From positions 1 through 51,156 of the forward strand of contig CBFHKO010000014.1 of the NCBI GenBank assembly GCA_965656445.1: a stretch of 51,156 nucleotides of DNA. Direction: 5' to 3'. The position numbers and the translations under genes are program-made. Below are positions 16,089 through 24,538 of the stretch, piece after piece. Numbering within the stretch: the stretch's first letter is position 1; each line of letters starts with the position of its first letter. This stretch comes from JAHEJA01 sp965656445 (GTDB lineage Bacteria > Pseudomonadota > Alphaproteobacteria > Rhodobacterales > Rhodobacteraceae). The notes under the pieces are model-generated. The model was given only the letters and a program-made list of their open reading frames with translations, did not search any database and was not told the DNA's origin.

Positions 16089-17296
16089 TGCTTTGGCAGA
16101 GTTTGACGCTTCAACTGGGATATAATGCGACGCTCGTGACGATAGGCGCAACTCTGTTGGGGTTGGCTGCGGGATTGTCTGGAACCTATTTGTACCTTCG
16201 AAAAAATTCTCTGGTCAGTGACGCGATTTCACATGCGACGCTTCCGGGGTTGGGCATTGCGTTCATCATCATGGCCATGTTTGGCGGTAGTGGGCGGTTT
16301 TTACCCGGACTATTGATCGGATCAGCAATCAGCGCCGGCCTTGGCCTTTGGTGCGTATCCCTATTGGTGCGCAAAACTAGGCTATCGCAAGACGCCGCAA
16401 TCGGGGCTGTACTTTCGACTTTCTTTTCGTTTGGCGTTGTTATCCTGACGTTGATTCAATCGATGCCCTTTGGAAACCAAGCTGGATTGCAGAGCTTTTT
16501 GCTCGGATCAACGGCAGGTATGCTTTGGAACGATGCCCTCGTGATTGCGATGCTTGCCTCAGGGGTGACGGCGATCTTGATCCTTTTTCGGCGTCCTATG
16601 CGCATTGTGGCCTTTGATGAAACCTATGCCCAAGCGTTAGGGTATCGCGTCGGGCACGTGGATGCCGTTATTCTGGGTGTGACATTGACGGTCACGGTCA
16701 TCGGGATGAGCGTCGTTGGCCTTATCCTCATTGTGGCCTTGCTGATTATTCCCGCTGTGGCCGCGCGGTTTTGGTCCGAGAAAAGCGATGTCATCTTGAA
16801 ATTATCTGGTCTTTTCGGAGCGGCATCTGGCTATTTCGGCGCGACGCTGTCTGGGTTTGCACCGAACCTGCCCGCTGGTCCTATCATCGTCCTTGTGGCG
16901 TTTGCTATTTTTGTGGTCTCGTTTCTATTGGCCCCAGAACGCGGAGTCTTGGCGGCAAGCTTGCGGTTTTGGTCGTTTCAGTCGCGTGTTCACCTGACCC
17001 AAGGATTGCTTGCTTTGGCGCAGGATCGGCCGATTTATGAACCGCGAACACGCAGGTTGTTAATACGACGTGGCTACATCCGCGCGGATGATGTTCCAAC
17101 TGAATTAGGACGGCAAAAAGCCATGGAAATCAAGCGAAATGAGGCACGCTGGGCCTATTGGAAACAAAGCGTTGAGGGGGGTGTTCTATCGCCTGATACT
17201 TCAATGGTGCATAGCCTGATCGACATCGAAGCCCGCTTGACCCAAGATCAAATCGCCGAAATTGATGAGGCCTTGGCGAACCGAGGTGTATCATGA
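16088..17296 (+). CDS. sitC: Metal ABC transporter permease with DtxR-like C-terminal extension
   Basis: The 402-residue protein has a normal ABC-3 permease (about residues 1-295, eight or nine hydrophobic segments, with TYLYLRKNSLVSDAISHATLPG near the start). A soluble tail of about 105 residues follows. It contains LIRRGYIRADDVPTELGRQKAMEI and then VHSLIDIEARLTQDQIAEID, which resembles the winged-helix end and dimerisation helices of DtxR/MntR metalloregulators. A permease-regulator fusion is known in chlamydial YtgCR. Here the tail could sense or gate on metal, bind DNA after cleavage, or be a structural relic. It overlaps sitD by ATGA. Transport role firm; tail role unknown. Confidence 0.88.
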   Translation: MLWQSLTLQLGYNATLVTIGATLLGLAAGLSGTYLYLRKNSLVSDAISHATLPGLGIAFIIMAMFGGSGRFLPGLLIGSAISAGLGLWCVSLLVRKTRLSQDAAIGAVLSTFFSFGVVILTLIQSMPFGNQAGLQSFLLGSTAGMLWNDALVIAMLASGVTAILILFRRPMRIVAFDETYAQALGYRVGHVDAVILGVTLTVTVIGMSVVGLILIVALLIIPAVAARFWSEKSDVILKLSGLFGAASGYFGATLSGFAPNLPAGPIIVLVAFAIFVVSFLLAPERGVLAASLRFWSFQSRVHLTQGLLALAQDRPIYEPRTRRLLIRRGYIRADDVPTELGRQKAMEIKRNEARWAYWKQSVEGGVLSPDTSMVHSLIDIEARLTQDQIAEIDEALANRGVS

Positions 17297-18207
17297 TCGC
17301 CTATGATTTCTTTGTTCTGAGCTTTGCGCCCTTACTCATTGGTATCCTTGCTTCTGTTGCTTGTGCTTTGCCGGGGAACTTTTTGATCCTGCGTAAACAA
17401 GCCCTCATTGGTGATGCTCTTAGCCATGTTGTTCTGCCTGGGATTGTTGTTGCGTTTTTGGTGACGGGGCTTGTTTCGACATGGCCCATGATGATTGGCG
17501 CATTGATCGCCTCTTTCGTGGCGGTGGGCTTGATCCAGATCATCCAACGCGTGGGGCGGATCGAACAAGGTGCTGCGATGGGTGTCGTATTTACCGCGAT
17601 GTTTGCCTTTGGCGTCTTGTTATTAGAGCGCACTGACACAAGCAAAGTGCATTTGGATGTGCAACATGCTCTTTACGGTAACTTAGAGAGCTTGATTTGG
17701 CTGGACTATTCGGGTTGGGGGTCTCTGATGTCTTTGACCGATTTGTCCTATTTGCCAGTCGAGCTGTGGCGCATGGCGGGGGTCGCCTGTGTAATTATCC
17801 TGTTCACGGTCGTTTTCTGGCGTTCCCTAAAATTGATCAGCTTTGATGAGCAATTCGCAAGCACACAAGGAGTTCGCGTGGGGCTTATGTCCACGGCGTT
17901 GATCGGTATGGCTGCCTTGGCTGCGGTGGCCGCCTTTGATGCGGTGGGATCCATTATTGTGATCGCTATGTTTATCTGTCCCCCAGCCATTGCGCGCTTG
18001 GTGACGAATTCGCTCAGGTCGCAAGTCTGGTTAAGCATCCTCTTTGCGACGCTATCCACTATTTTAGGATTTTACATGGCGGCCTATGGCCCACGCCTTT
18101 TGGGATACCAAGAAAGCGTGAGCGCAGCAGGCATGATTGCAACAGTGAGCGGTGTCTTCCTCGCCATTGCCGCTATGTGTGGGCCGTATCGTAAAGCCAA
18201 CAGTTAA
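17293..18207 (+). CDS. sitD: Metal ABC transporter permease
   Basis: The 304-residue inner-membrane protein of the ABC-3 permease family has about eight hydrophobic segments, with GNFLILRKQALIGDALSHVV as the family N-terminal block and FDEQFASTQGVRVG in the cytoplasmic loop. It pairs with SitC to form the channel. Unlike SitC it ends after the last membrane helix with a short tail. Its stop shares a TTAA with the stop of the convergent aldolase gene. Confidence 0.9.
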   Translation: MIAYDFFVLSFAPLLIGILASVACALPGNFLILRKQALIGDALSHVVLPGIVVAFLVTGLVSTWPMMIGALIASFVAVGLIQIIQRVGRIEQGAAMGVVFTAMFAFGVLLLERTDTSKVHLDVQHALYGNLESLIWLDYSGWGSLMSLTDLSYLPVELWRMAGVACVIILFTVVFWRSLKLISFDEQFASTQGVRVGLMSTALIGMAALAAVAAFDAVGSIIVIAMFICPPAIARLVTNSLRSQVWLSILFATLSTILGFYMAAYGPRLLGYQESVSAAGMIATVSGVFLAIAAMCGPYRKANS

Positions 18208-18944
18208 GTCGCGTAGTTAGACCCTTCTTCGTCCAATATGGCCTTCAACTCTTCGAGGAACCGAGAATCCAAGGACGGGTAATCTTCGATCTCTTGCGCT
18301 GTTTTTTCCGCAACCGCGTCGGAAAGGACCCGAAGGGGCTGTCCCGTTTGAAGCGCCGTAATGTAGGTTTGTGCCGCGCGTTCAAAATAATAGAGCCGGT
18401 TAAAGGTTTCCGCGACAGTATCGCCAATCACCATAACCCCATGATTGCCCATGATCATGACCTTTTGCTTTGGATCAGAAAACAGGCGCGCACAGCGCTC
18501 GCCTTCTTCTTCAAACGCAAGGCCGCCGTAGCCGTCGTCAATGACATAGCGATTAAAGAACATAGTGCCGTTTTGATCAATTGGGGGCAGGCGGCTGTCG
18601 GCGAGACAGGCCAATGTGGTGGCATAAACAGAATGCACATGCATCGCACATCGCGCATGCGGACAATGGCGGTGCAATCCCCCATGCAATCCCCAAGCGG
18701 TTTCATCCGGCGCGTTGGGTTGGCTGAGGGTATCAGGATCGTTTGCATCAACGACCAAGAGGTCACTGGCTGTGATCCGCGAGAAATGTTTCTTGTCGGG
18801 GTTCACCAGAAACTTGGTTCCATCGTCATTGATCGCGAGGGAAAAGTGATTGGCCACAGCTTCATGCATATTAAAGCGAGCAGTCCACCGAAACGCCGCG
18901 GCTAAATCAACGCGCTCTTGCCAGTTTTCTATATTTGCCGTCAT
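18204..18944 (-). CDS. Class II aldolase/adducin-family protein
   Basis: The 246-residue protein has the zinc-binding pair in MHVHSVYATTLACL and a third His in MIMGNHGVMVIGDTVAETF, the standard class II aldolase/adducin pattern. N-terminal RFNMHEAVANHFSLAI is typical of the subgroup annotated as aldolase or sugar isomerase in proteobacteria. Known relatives act on phosphorylated sugars or other hydroxy-aldehyde substrates; nothing here fixes the substrate. ATG 18944 has GGAGA 7 bp upstream; a GTG at 18959 is less likely. It follows the VOC gene by about 24 bp, so the two may be cotranscribed. Confidence 0.88.
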   Translation of the reverse strand: MTANIENWQERVDLAAAFRWTARFNMHEAVANHFSLAINDDGTKFLVNPDKKHFSRITASDLLVVDANDPDTLSQPNAPDETAWGLHGGLHRHCPHARCAMHVHSVYATTLACLADSRLPPIDQNGTMFFNRYVIDDGYGGLAFEEEGERCARLFSDPKQKVMIMGNHGVMVIGDTVAETFNRLYYFERAAQTYITALQTGQPLRVLSDAVAEKTAQEIEDYPSLDSRFLEELKAILDEEGSNYAT

Positions 18945-18968
18945 CGTGGTCTCCTTCACCGAACGTTA

Positions 18969-19403
18969 TTAGGGGTCTTCATTTTGAATGGGGCGCGAGG
19001 CCGCCCAAGTATATCCATCCTTGCACATAATATAACATTCGCGAAGCCCATGTGGTTTTTCCATCGGGGCTTGCAAGATATGCGCACCAAAGGAGGCCGC
19101 TTTTTCCGCCGCTTGATCGGGATCAACGTCGAACAAGTGGACAATAACGCCCAGACCTCTAGGTGGGTTTTCAGGGAGAAAATCGTAAATCGGATGTGAG
19201 GCATATGTGGCGTCTTGGTGAAGTTGGATAATCTGATCACCTGATGTCATGATCGCAAAGTCCTTGGATACTCGATAGGCGGACATGTCCAAAACGGACA
19301 CCAGAAAATCCACAGTATCCGCGATATTTGTCACCAGTAGGTTCAATCCAATACCGCGCAGAGATGCGCCAAAATCCTGAGGAGAAACGGTTTCAAAATC
19401 CAT
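18969..19403 (-). CDS. VOC (glyoxalase-fold) family protein
   Basis: This is a protein of about 144 residues with the beta-alpha-beta-beta-beta repeats of the vicinal oxygen chelate fold: GIGLNLLVTNIADTVDFLVS at the start and GVIVHLFDVDPDQAAEKAAS in the second half, ending with the ECYIMCKDGYTWAASRPI strand. These proteins may be glyoxalases, dioxygenases or lyases; the metal ligands are not all obvious, so no reaction is given. ATG 19403 gives a natural N-terminus; the frame continues to 19457. It diverges from amn and lies upstream of the aldolase-like gene. Confidence 0.8.
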   Translation of the reverse strand: MDFETVSPQDFGASLRGIGLNLLVTNIADTVDFLVSVLDMSAYRVSKDFAIMTSGDQIIQLHQDATYASHPIYDFLPENPPRGLGVIVHLFDVDPDQAAEKAASFGAHILQAPMEKPHGLRECYIMCKDGYTWAASRPIQNEDP

Positions 19404-19562
19404 TATGTCGATCCCAATAAAACGACTGTTCTTGAATGCTTCGGCTGGGCATGGCATCTTTGCGCATGAAAACCCAACACATCATACCCAAGCTTGTCAT
19501 GACTTTGTCATAGACACAAAGCAAATGTGGATGATGAAAGATAAATAAAAGGAAATAATAAA

Positions 19563-21026
19563 ATGACGTATTTGACCCCCGATGCAGGTCCATCCAAATC
19601 TTTTCTCAATGCCAAGGATGCTGTGGCTCAGCTTCAGGCACTTTATACGCAATCCATCGAATTTTTACGCACTGCCTTTCATACCACAATGTCAGAGGGA
19701 CCAACGGGTCAAAAATATCGTGCCTATTATCCAGAAATTCGGTTTATTACCGAAAGCTACGCCGTCGTTGATAGCCGCCTAAGTTTTGGCCATGTCTCGG
19801 CGCCCGGTACCTATGTGGCGACGGTGACGCAACCCGATTTGTTCGCAAACTACTTTGAACAACAAATTTCCCTATTGATCGAAAATCATGATGTTGCGGT
19901 ACATATAGGACCGTCACAAACACCTATCCCTGTTCATTTTGCCATGATGAACTATGCAGCTGCGACTGTGCCAAATGGCGGCGCTGCTGAATTTGCGCTG
20001 CGTGACGTGTTTGATGTCCCTGATCTTGCCACAACCAATGACGATATTGTTAATGGAGTAGCAGAACCTGATGCCGATGGCGCAGAGCCCTTAGCCCCGT
20101 TCACAGCGCAGCGTGTTGATTATTCACTGGCACGACTGTCGCATTATACAGCCACAGACCCGCATCATTTTCAAAACTTTGTCCTCTTCACCAACTATCA
20201 GTTCTACGTCGCTGAATTCGAGGCCTATGCCCGCAAGATGATAGCGGACCCCAACAGTGGTTATACGAGCTTTGTCTCGACAGGAAACTTTGAGCTCACG
20301 GATCCAGCAACAGATATACCCACACCCGAAAAAATGCCGCAAATGCCGACCTATCATCTTAAACGCGCGGATGGGAATGGGATCACATTGGTGAATATCG
20401 GTGTTGGGCCGTCAAATGCAAAAACAGCAACAGATCACATTGCGGTTTTACGACCGCATGCGTGGTTAATGGTTGGTCACTGTGCGGGCTTGCGAAATTC
20501 GCAAAGCTTAGGCGATTTTGTGTTGGCCCATGCCTATCTGAGAGAAGACAAAGTTCTGGATGATGATCTACCCGCTTGGGTTCCCGTCCCTGCATTGGCC
20601 GAAATGCAAATTGCCTTGGAAACGGCTGTGGCCGAGGTCACCAAACTTAATGGATTTGAGCTCAAGAAAATTATGCGCACAGGCACCGTTGCAACGGTGG
20701 ACAATCGAAATTGGGAGCTGCGCGAACATACGGGTCCTGTCCAACGTCTGTCACAAAGTCGTGCCGTTGCTTTGGACATGGAAAGCGCGACAATCGCCGC
20801 AAATGGCTATCGTTTTAGGGTGCCCTATGGCACGCTCTTATGTGTGAGCGACAAGCCCCTTCATGGAGAGCTCAAGCTACCTGGAATGGCGTCAGATTTC
20901 TACAAAACCCAAGTTTCGCGTCACTTGATGATTGGAATTCGAGCGATGGAAGAGCTTAGTGAAATGCCTCTTGAGCGCCTTCAAAGCCGAAAATTACGCA
21001 GTTTTTCCGAAACAGCTTTCCTCTAA
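19563..21026 (+). CDS. amn: AMP nucleosidase
   Basis: The 487-residue protein hydrolyses AMP to adenine and ribose-5-phosphate, helping to control adenylate pools. It has the N-terminal AMP nucleosidase domain (about 1-190) and a C-terminal nucleoside-phosphorylase-like domain with NIGVGPSNAKTATDHIAVLR, WLMVGHCAGLRNSQ and AVALDMESATIAANGYRFRV (the MESA motif binding ribose). KRADGNGITLVNIG precedes it. Length matches the E. coli enzyme. An AAGGAAA ribosome site lies just before ATG 19563. Confidence 0.95.
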   Translation: MTYLTPDAGPSKSFLNAKDAVAQLQALYTQSIEFLRTAFHTTMSEGPTGQKYRAYYPEIRFITESYAVVDSRLSFGHVSAPGTYVATVTQPDLFANYFEQQISLLIENHDVAVHIGPSQTPIPVHFAMMNYAAATVPNGGAAEFALRDVFDVPDLATTNDDIVNGVAEPDADGAEPLAPFTAQRVDYSLARLSHYTATDPHHFQNFVLFTNYQFYVAEFEAYARKMIADPNSGYTSFVSTGNFELTDPATDIPTPEKMPQMPTYHLKRADGNGITLVNIGVGPSNAKTATDHIAVLRPHAWLMVGHCAGLRNSQSLGDFVLAHAYLREDKVLDDDLPAWVPVPALAEMQIALETAVAEVTKLNGFELKKIMRTGTVATVDNRNWELREHTGPVQRLSQSRAVALDMESATIAANGYRFRVPYGTLLCVSDKPLHGELKLPGMASDFYKTQVSRHLMIGIRAMEELSEMPLERLQSRKLRSFSETAFL

Positions 21027-21154
21027 ACCGAAAATTTCGCAAAAAATGTCTGTTTTTATGGGAAATTGTCACTCTATTTGTTGTGTTCTCTTACAACATT
21101 CAGTTACAACTTTCTCATGAGGCCCCAATAGTTGGGCAGTTGAAGGAGAAAACT

Positions 21155-21442
21155 ATGTCTAAACCAATGACGAAAACACAACTGGTTGCAGCGCTTGCCG
21201 AAGAAATGGGCGCCGACAAAAAAGCTGCTGGGGCGGCTCTTGATGCGATCTGCAACTTGATCACTCGCGAAGTTTCAGGCGGCGGCGCGGTCACACTTCC
21301 TGGCATCGGCAAAATCCAATGCCGCGAACGTCCAGAGCGTATGGTTCGTAACCCTGCGACAGGCGAACAGTTCAAAAAAGAAGCTGACAAGGTTGTAAAA
21401 ATGACAATCGCAAAAGCTTTGAAAGACAGCGTGAACGGCTAA
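21155..21442 (+). CDS. HU-family DNA-binding protein
   Basis: The 95-residue protein has the HU/IHF fold: MTKTQLVAALAEEMGADKKA helices, then a beta saddle and arm with LPGIGKIQCRERPERMVRNPATGE, and a C-terminal amphipathic helix. The arm carries RNPATGE where canonical HU has RNPQTG. It is a nucleoid-associated architectural protein. AAGGAGA lies at 21142-21148, seven bases before the ATG. The terminator after it is strong, so it is probably a single-gene unit. Confidence 0.93.
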   Translation: MSKPMTKTQLVAALAEEMGADKKAAGAALDAICNLITREVSGGGAVTLPGIGKIQCRERPERMVRNPATGEQFKKEADKVVKMTIAKALKDSVNG

Positions 21443-21467
21443 TCCCGAACGACTGTAAGAATAAGAG

Positions 21468-21496
21468 GGGTCGCGTTTCGCGGCCCTTTTCTTTTT
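21468..21496 (+). terminator. Intrinsic terminator of HU gene
   Basis: GGGTCGCG (21468-21475) pairs with CGCGGCCC (21479-21486) with one G-U pair and a TTT loop, followed by TTTTCTTTTT. It begins 25 bp after the HU stop. Confidence 0.92.
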
Positions 21497-21542
21497 GTGG
21501 GGCCTGTGTCAGGGTTTTCGCAGTCAAAGGTAAAACGTCTTC

Positions 21543-22412
21543 ATGAATATCAAAGCAATCCTGATGGGCCTGTCGTTTGCCCTCATGTGGTCATCGGCCT
21601 TTACCTCAGCGCGGGTTATTGTGACCTATGCCTCGCCAATTGCGTCGCTGTCCCTGCGGTTTTTGATTAGTGGATTGATCGGCATCGCAATCGCGCGCTG
21701 GATGGGGCAAAGCTTTTCTTTGACGCGGGCGCAGTGGCGCGCCACGATTATTTTTGGCATCTGTCAGAACGCGCTGTATCTCGGTTTAAACTTTGTTGCG
21801 ATGCAGTGGATCGAAGCCTCGCTCGCGTCAATAATCGCCTCTACAATGCCTCTGATGGTTGCTTTCGCAGGCTGGGTGATCTTTCGCGATAAGCTGTCCC
21901 CTTTGGGAATGCTGGGCCTTGTCCTCGGAGTTTCGGGCGTTGGGTTGATCATGGGTGCGCGGTTGAACGCGGGCGTGGATCCCCTTGGTTTGGCGCTGTG
22001 TTTGATTGCTGCTGTTGCTCTCACTGTTGCGACGCTCTCTGTGCGAGGGGCCAGTTCGGGGGGCAATGTGATGATGATCGTGGGCATGCAGATGTTGGTT
22101 GGTGCGGTGACATTGGGCTTTGTCGCGGTACTGTTTGAGCCGTTTCACGTCGAATGGCATTGGTCACTGGGAGTGGCATTTATTTATACAACGTTGGTCC
22201 CGGGATTAGCGGCAACTTTTGTATGGTTTACCTTGGTCAATGAGATTGGCGCGGTCAAAGCAGCCACATTTCATTTCTTGAACCCCTTTTTCGGAGTCGC
22301 GATTGCGGCGGCTTTGCTGGGCGAAGCTTTGGGAATTTTAGACGTAATAGGCGTTGTCGTGATCGCAGCGGGCATCTTGGCGGTGCAATTGTCGAAACAG
22401 AAGCGTCTATAA
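21543..22412 (+). CDS. EamA-family (DMT) transporter
   Basis: The 289-residue inner-membrane protein has ten predicted hydrophobic segments arranged as two EamA repeats. MGLSFALMWSSAFTSARVIV opens the first and GLALCLIAAVALTVATLSVRG begins the second. The family exports or imports small metabolites such as amino acids; the substrate cannot be read from the sequence. It lies between the HU terminator and a hairpin-rich region separating it from aroC. Confidence 0.9.
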   Translation: MNIKAILMGLSFALMWSSAFTSARVIVTYASPIASLSLRFLISGLIGIAIARWMGQSFSLTRAQWRATIIFGICQNALYLGLNFVAMQWIEASLASIIASTMPLMVAFAGWVIFRDKLSPLGMLGLVLGVSGVGLIMGARLNAGVDPLGLALCLIAAVALTVATLSVRGASSGGNVMMIVGMQMLVGAVTLGFVAVLFEPFHVEWHWSLGVAFIYTTLVPGLAATFVWFTLVNEIGAVKAATFHFLNPFFGVAIAAALLGEALGILDVIGVVVIAAGILAVQLSKQKRL

Positions 22413-22417
22413 GGTTT

Positions 22418-22506
22418 CGGATCGTCTTCGCGATCCGATCCAAAGGGGGCTTCGCCCCCGTCGCTGAGGCGACTCCCCCAGAGTATTTTCCGCAAAGATG
22501 AAGAAG
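22418..22506. repeat. Three-hairpin intergenic element between eamA and aroC
   Basis: Three consecutive perfect stems are seen: CGGATCG/CGATCCG (22418-22437), GGGGGC/GCCCCC (22445-22459) and GTCGC/GCGAC (22460-22473). TCCCCCAGAGTATTTTCCG and AAAGATGAAGAAG follow. The GGGGG could also pair with the later CCCCC. Similar hairpin plus GAGTATTTT...AAGATGAAG elements recur in Rhodobacteraceae genomes in my recollection, usually at gene ends. It likely terminates both convergent genes. Confidence 0.6.
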
Positions 22507-22508
22507 AC

Positions 22509-23612
22509 TTATCCGATTTTGCCGCGGTTTTCGCCGACTTGACCACGGTGGAGGAGCATGTGGTCGAGGATCACGCAGGCCATCATCGCTTCGCCAACGG
22601 GGACCGCGCGGATGCCGACGCAGGGGTCGTGGCGGCCCTTGGTAACAACTTCGATGGGCTCGCCTGATTTGGTGATGGATTGACGAGGCGTGAGGATGGA
22701 GGACGTCGGTTTGACGGCAAAGCGGACAACGATATCTTGGCCCGTTGAAATACCGCCCAAAATACCACCAGCATGATTTGAGGAATACATAGGCAAGCCG
22801 TTGTTTCCCATGAAAATTTCATCTGCGTTTTGCGCGCCTGTCAAGGCTGCAGCGGCCATGCCTTCTCCGATTTCAACGCCTTTGACGGCATTGATCGACA
22901 TCATTGCAGCGGCGAGGTCCGTGTCCAGTTTTCCATAGACGGGGGCGCCTAATCCGGCGGGGACATTGCGGGCGACGACTTCTATTATGGCGCCGACGGA
23001 ATTGTGGGACTTGCGGATATCATCAAGGTAGGTGGCCCAGTCTTGGGCGGCTTGCGCATCCGGTGTCCAGAATTCGTTTTGATCGATTTGGTCCCAGTCA
23101 AAATTCTCGCGATTGATCCCATGGGGGCCGATCTGGGTCATATAGCCTTTGATCTCGACTGAAGGGGCCAACGACGTGATTGCAGCGCGCGCCAAACCAC
23201 CTGCGGCCACACGCGCCGCCGTTTCACGCGCAGAGGAACGACCGCCCCCGCGATAATCCCGAATGCCGTATTTTTGCCAGTAGGTGATATCCGCATGACC
23301 GGGTCGGAAGGTTTCGGAAATATTCCCGTAATCCTTTGATCTTTGGTCAGTATTTCGGATCATCAACTGAATCGGAGTGCCTGTAGATTGGCCTTCAAAG
23401 ACACCAGAAAGAATTTCCACTTCATCCGGTTCGCGCCGCTGTGTGGTGAATTTATTCTGACCTGGTTTGCGCTTGTCCAACCAATGCTGAAGCATCGCTG
23501 CGTCCACCTCTACACCGGGGGGACAGCCGTCCACAGTGGCCCCCAATGCGGGGCCGTGGCTTTCGCCCCAAGTGGTGACGCGGAATAAATGTCCGAAGGT
23601 ATTGAGGCTCAT
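22509..23612 (-). CDS. aroC: Chorismate synthase
   Basis: The 367-residue enzyme forms chorismate from EPSP using reduced FMN, the last shikimate step. Family signatures are GHLFRVTTWGESHGPALGAT at the N-terminus, the RGGGRSSARETAARVAAGGL stretch in the middle and the C-terminal TKGRHDPCVGIRAVPV. ATG 23612 (MSLNTFGHLF) is the standard start, with GGAGC upstream; the frame runs further to 23663. Three 11-bp spaced repeats lie upstream at 23700. Confidence 0.97.
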   Translation of the reverse strand: MSLNTFGHLFRVTTWGESHGPALGATVDGCPPGVEVDAAMLQHWLDKRKPGQNKFTTQRREPDEVEILSGVFEGQSTGTPIQLMIRNTDQRSKDYGNISETFRPGHADITYWQKYGIRDYRGGGRSSARETAARVAAGGLARAAITSLAPSVEIKGYMTQIGPHGINRENFDWDQIDQNEFWTPDAQAAQDWATYLDDIRKSHNSVGAIIEVVARNVPAGLGAPVYGKLDTDLAAAMMSINAVKGVEIGEGMAAAALTGAQNADEIFMGNNGLPMYSSNHAGGILGGISTGQDIVVRFAVKPTSSILTPRQSITKSGEPIEVVTKGRHDPCVGIRAVPVGEAMMACVILDHMLLHRGQVGENRGKIG

Positions 23613-23699
23613 GTCATGGTGCTCCGATCCAAAGTTGCCCTTGGATAAAGCCTTGCGCGCCAAGGGGCAAGACCCCCCTGAAATCCCGATCTGTTTTAC

Positions 23700-23732
23700 G
23701 TCGGTATCCCGTCGGTATTTTGTCGGTGGGGG
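23700..23732. repeat. Three 11-bp direct repeats upstream of aroC
   Basis: GTCGGTATCCC (23700), GTCGGTATTTT (23711) and GTCGGTGGGGG (23722) start exactly 11 bp apart, and the first six bases are identical in all three. On the aroC strand they read as repeated ACCGAC. The spacing of one helical turn suggests cooperative protein binding, but no known operator is recognised. Confidence 0.5.
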
Positions 23733-23865
23733 TTAGAAACGAATTTGGGTTTTAAGAGTTTCTTTCAAAACAAGTAAAAAATACAGGTCCCATAGGTTTG
23801 TACCCATTTCTATTCCTCAAAACAGTTCCCGAATTCTCGTGCGGATTAATTTTAATCTTGTAATG

Positions 23866-24156
23866 CTAATTAGGTCCGTCGTGCTTTAAGAAAACTTGAA
23901 AAGAGTTTATTCGGTCACCACCAGACACATTTATGGCGGGGAAACCCTGCAATTTTATAGTCTGTGTGTTGACGGTAAAGTTTGCAGGTATCCAAGATTT
24001 TACGATATCCAGTTGTTTAGCCAAATTCCCAGTAGCTGCTCTCGTGGAATGTGAATATCCATGGTCCTTAGCAGAACAAGAATATTCAGCGGCTAAAGAG
24101 CTGCTTCCCAAGCAAATAATCGAAAAGACTATCGTGGTCAGTGCTTTACATTTCAT
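23866..24156 (-). CDS. Small secreted hypothetical protein
   Basis: The 96-residue protein begins MKCKALTTIVFSIICLGSSS and has a clear Sec signal with probable cleavage after SLAA. The mature part of about 70 residues has one Cys near its start and ends FQVFLKHDGPN. The region is AT-richer than its neighbours. I recognise no family. The frame continues to a TTG at 24162, but ATG 24156 begins the signal peptide. It sits alone between aroC and the thi riboswitch, on the opposite strand to the latter. Confidence 0.55.
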   Translation of the reverse strand: MKCKALTTIVFSIICLGSSSLAAEYSCSAKDHGYSHSTRAATGNLAKQLDIVKSWIPANFTVNTQTIKLQGFPAINVSGGDRINSFQVFLKHDGPN

Positions 24157-24409
24157 TGTCAAATCTTCGGCTGCAATAAGTTACATCGGCATACCCCAAT
24201 AGGTTGAAGTCTAGGTTTCACAAACTTTCAAGTCAACAAGTCACCTAGATTGTAAATCACAGCAAAATCATTTCACTTGGCGCCACTGGTTTAACATTGA
24301 ACGGAGTGAGGCTGCAAAAAACCCAACACTTGCTATTGAACCAAGGCGTTTCCCGCATAGTTCCCACCGCCCTATTGATATCTCGTGCAAATCCGTTACA
24401 TCTAATCCT

Positions 24410-24489
24410 ACCTCGGGGTGCCTTGATTGGCTGAGACGCATGTGCGGACCCGTTGAACCTGAACCGGTTAAAACCGGCGGAGGGAAGGT
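24410..24489 (+). ncRNA. TPP riboswitch (THI element)
   Basis: Conserved aptamer blocks are seen in order: TCGGGGTGCC (24413-24422), GGCTGAGA (24429-24436), ACCCGTTGAACCTGAACC (24448-24465), a CCGG...CCGG stem, and GGAGGGAAGG (24479-24488). P1 pairs ACCT (24410) with AGGT (24489). It senses thiamine pyrophosphate and controls thiBPQ. The remaining 24157-24409 between the orphan gene and the aptamer holds no gene that I can see. Confidence 0.95.
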
Positions 24490-24510
24490 CTGGAACGGTT
24501 CCTGATGCTT

Positions 24511-24534
24511 ACTCTCCGCTTGCAAAAGGAGAGT
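24511..24534 (+). promoter_or_regulatory. Ribosome-site sequestering hairpin of thiB leader
   Basis: ACTCTCC (24511-24517) is perfectly complementary to GGAGAGT (24528-24534), which contains the Shine-Dalgarno sequence of thiB five bases before its TTG start. When formed it would hide the ribosome site. It is the likely expression platform of the TPP riboswitch, acting on translation. No U-tract follows, so transcription termination is unlikely. Confidence 0.75.
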
Positions 24535-24538
24535 TGAG

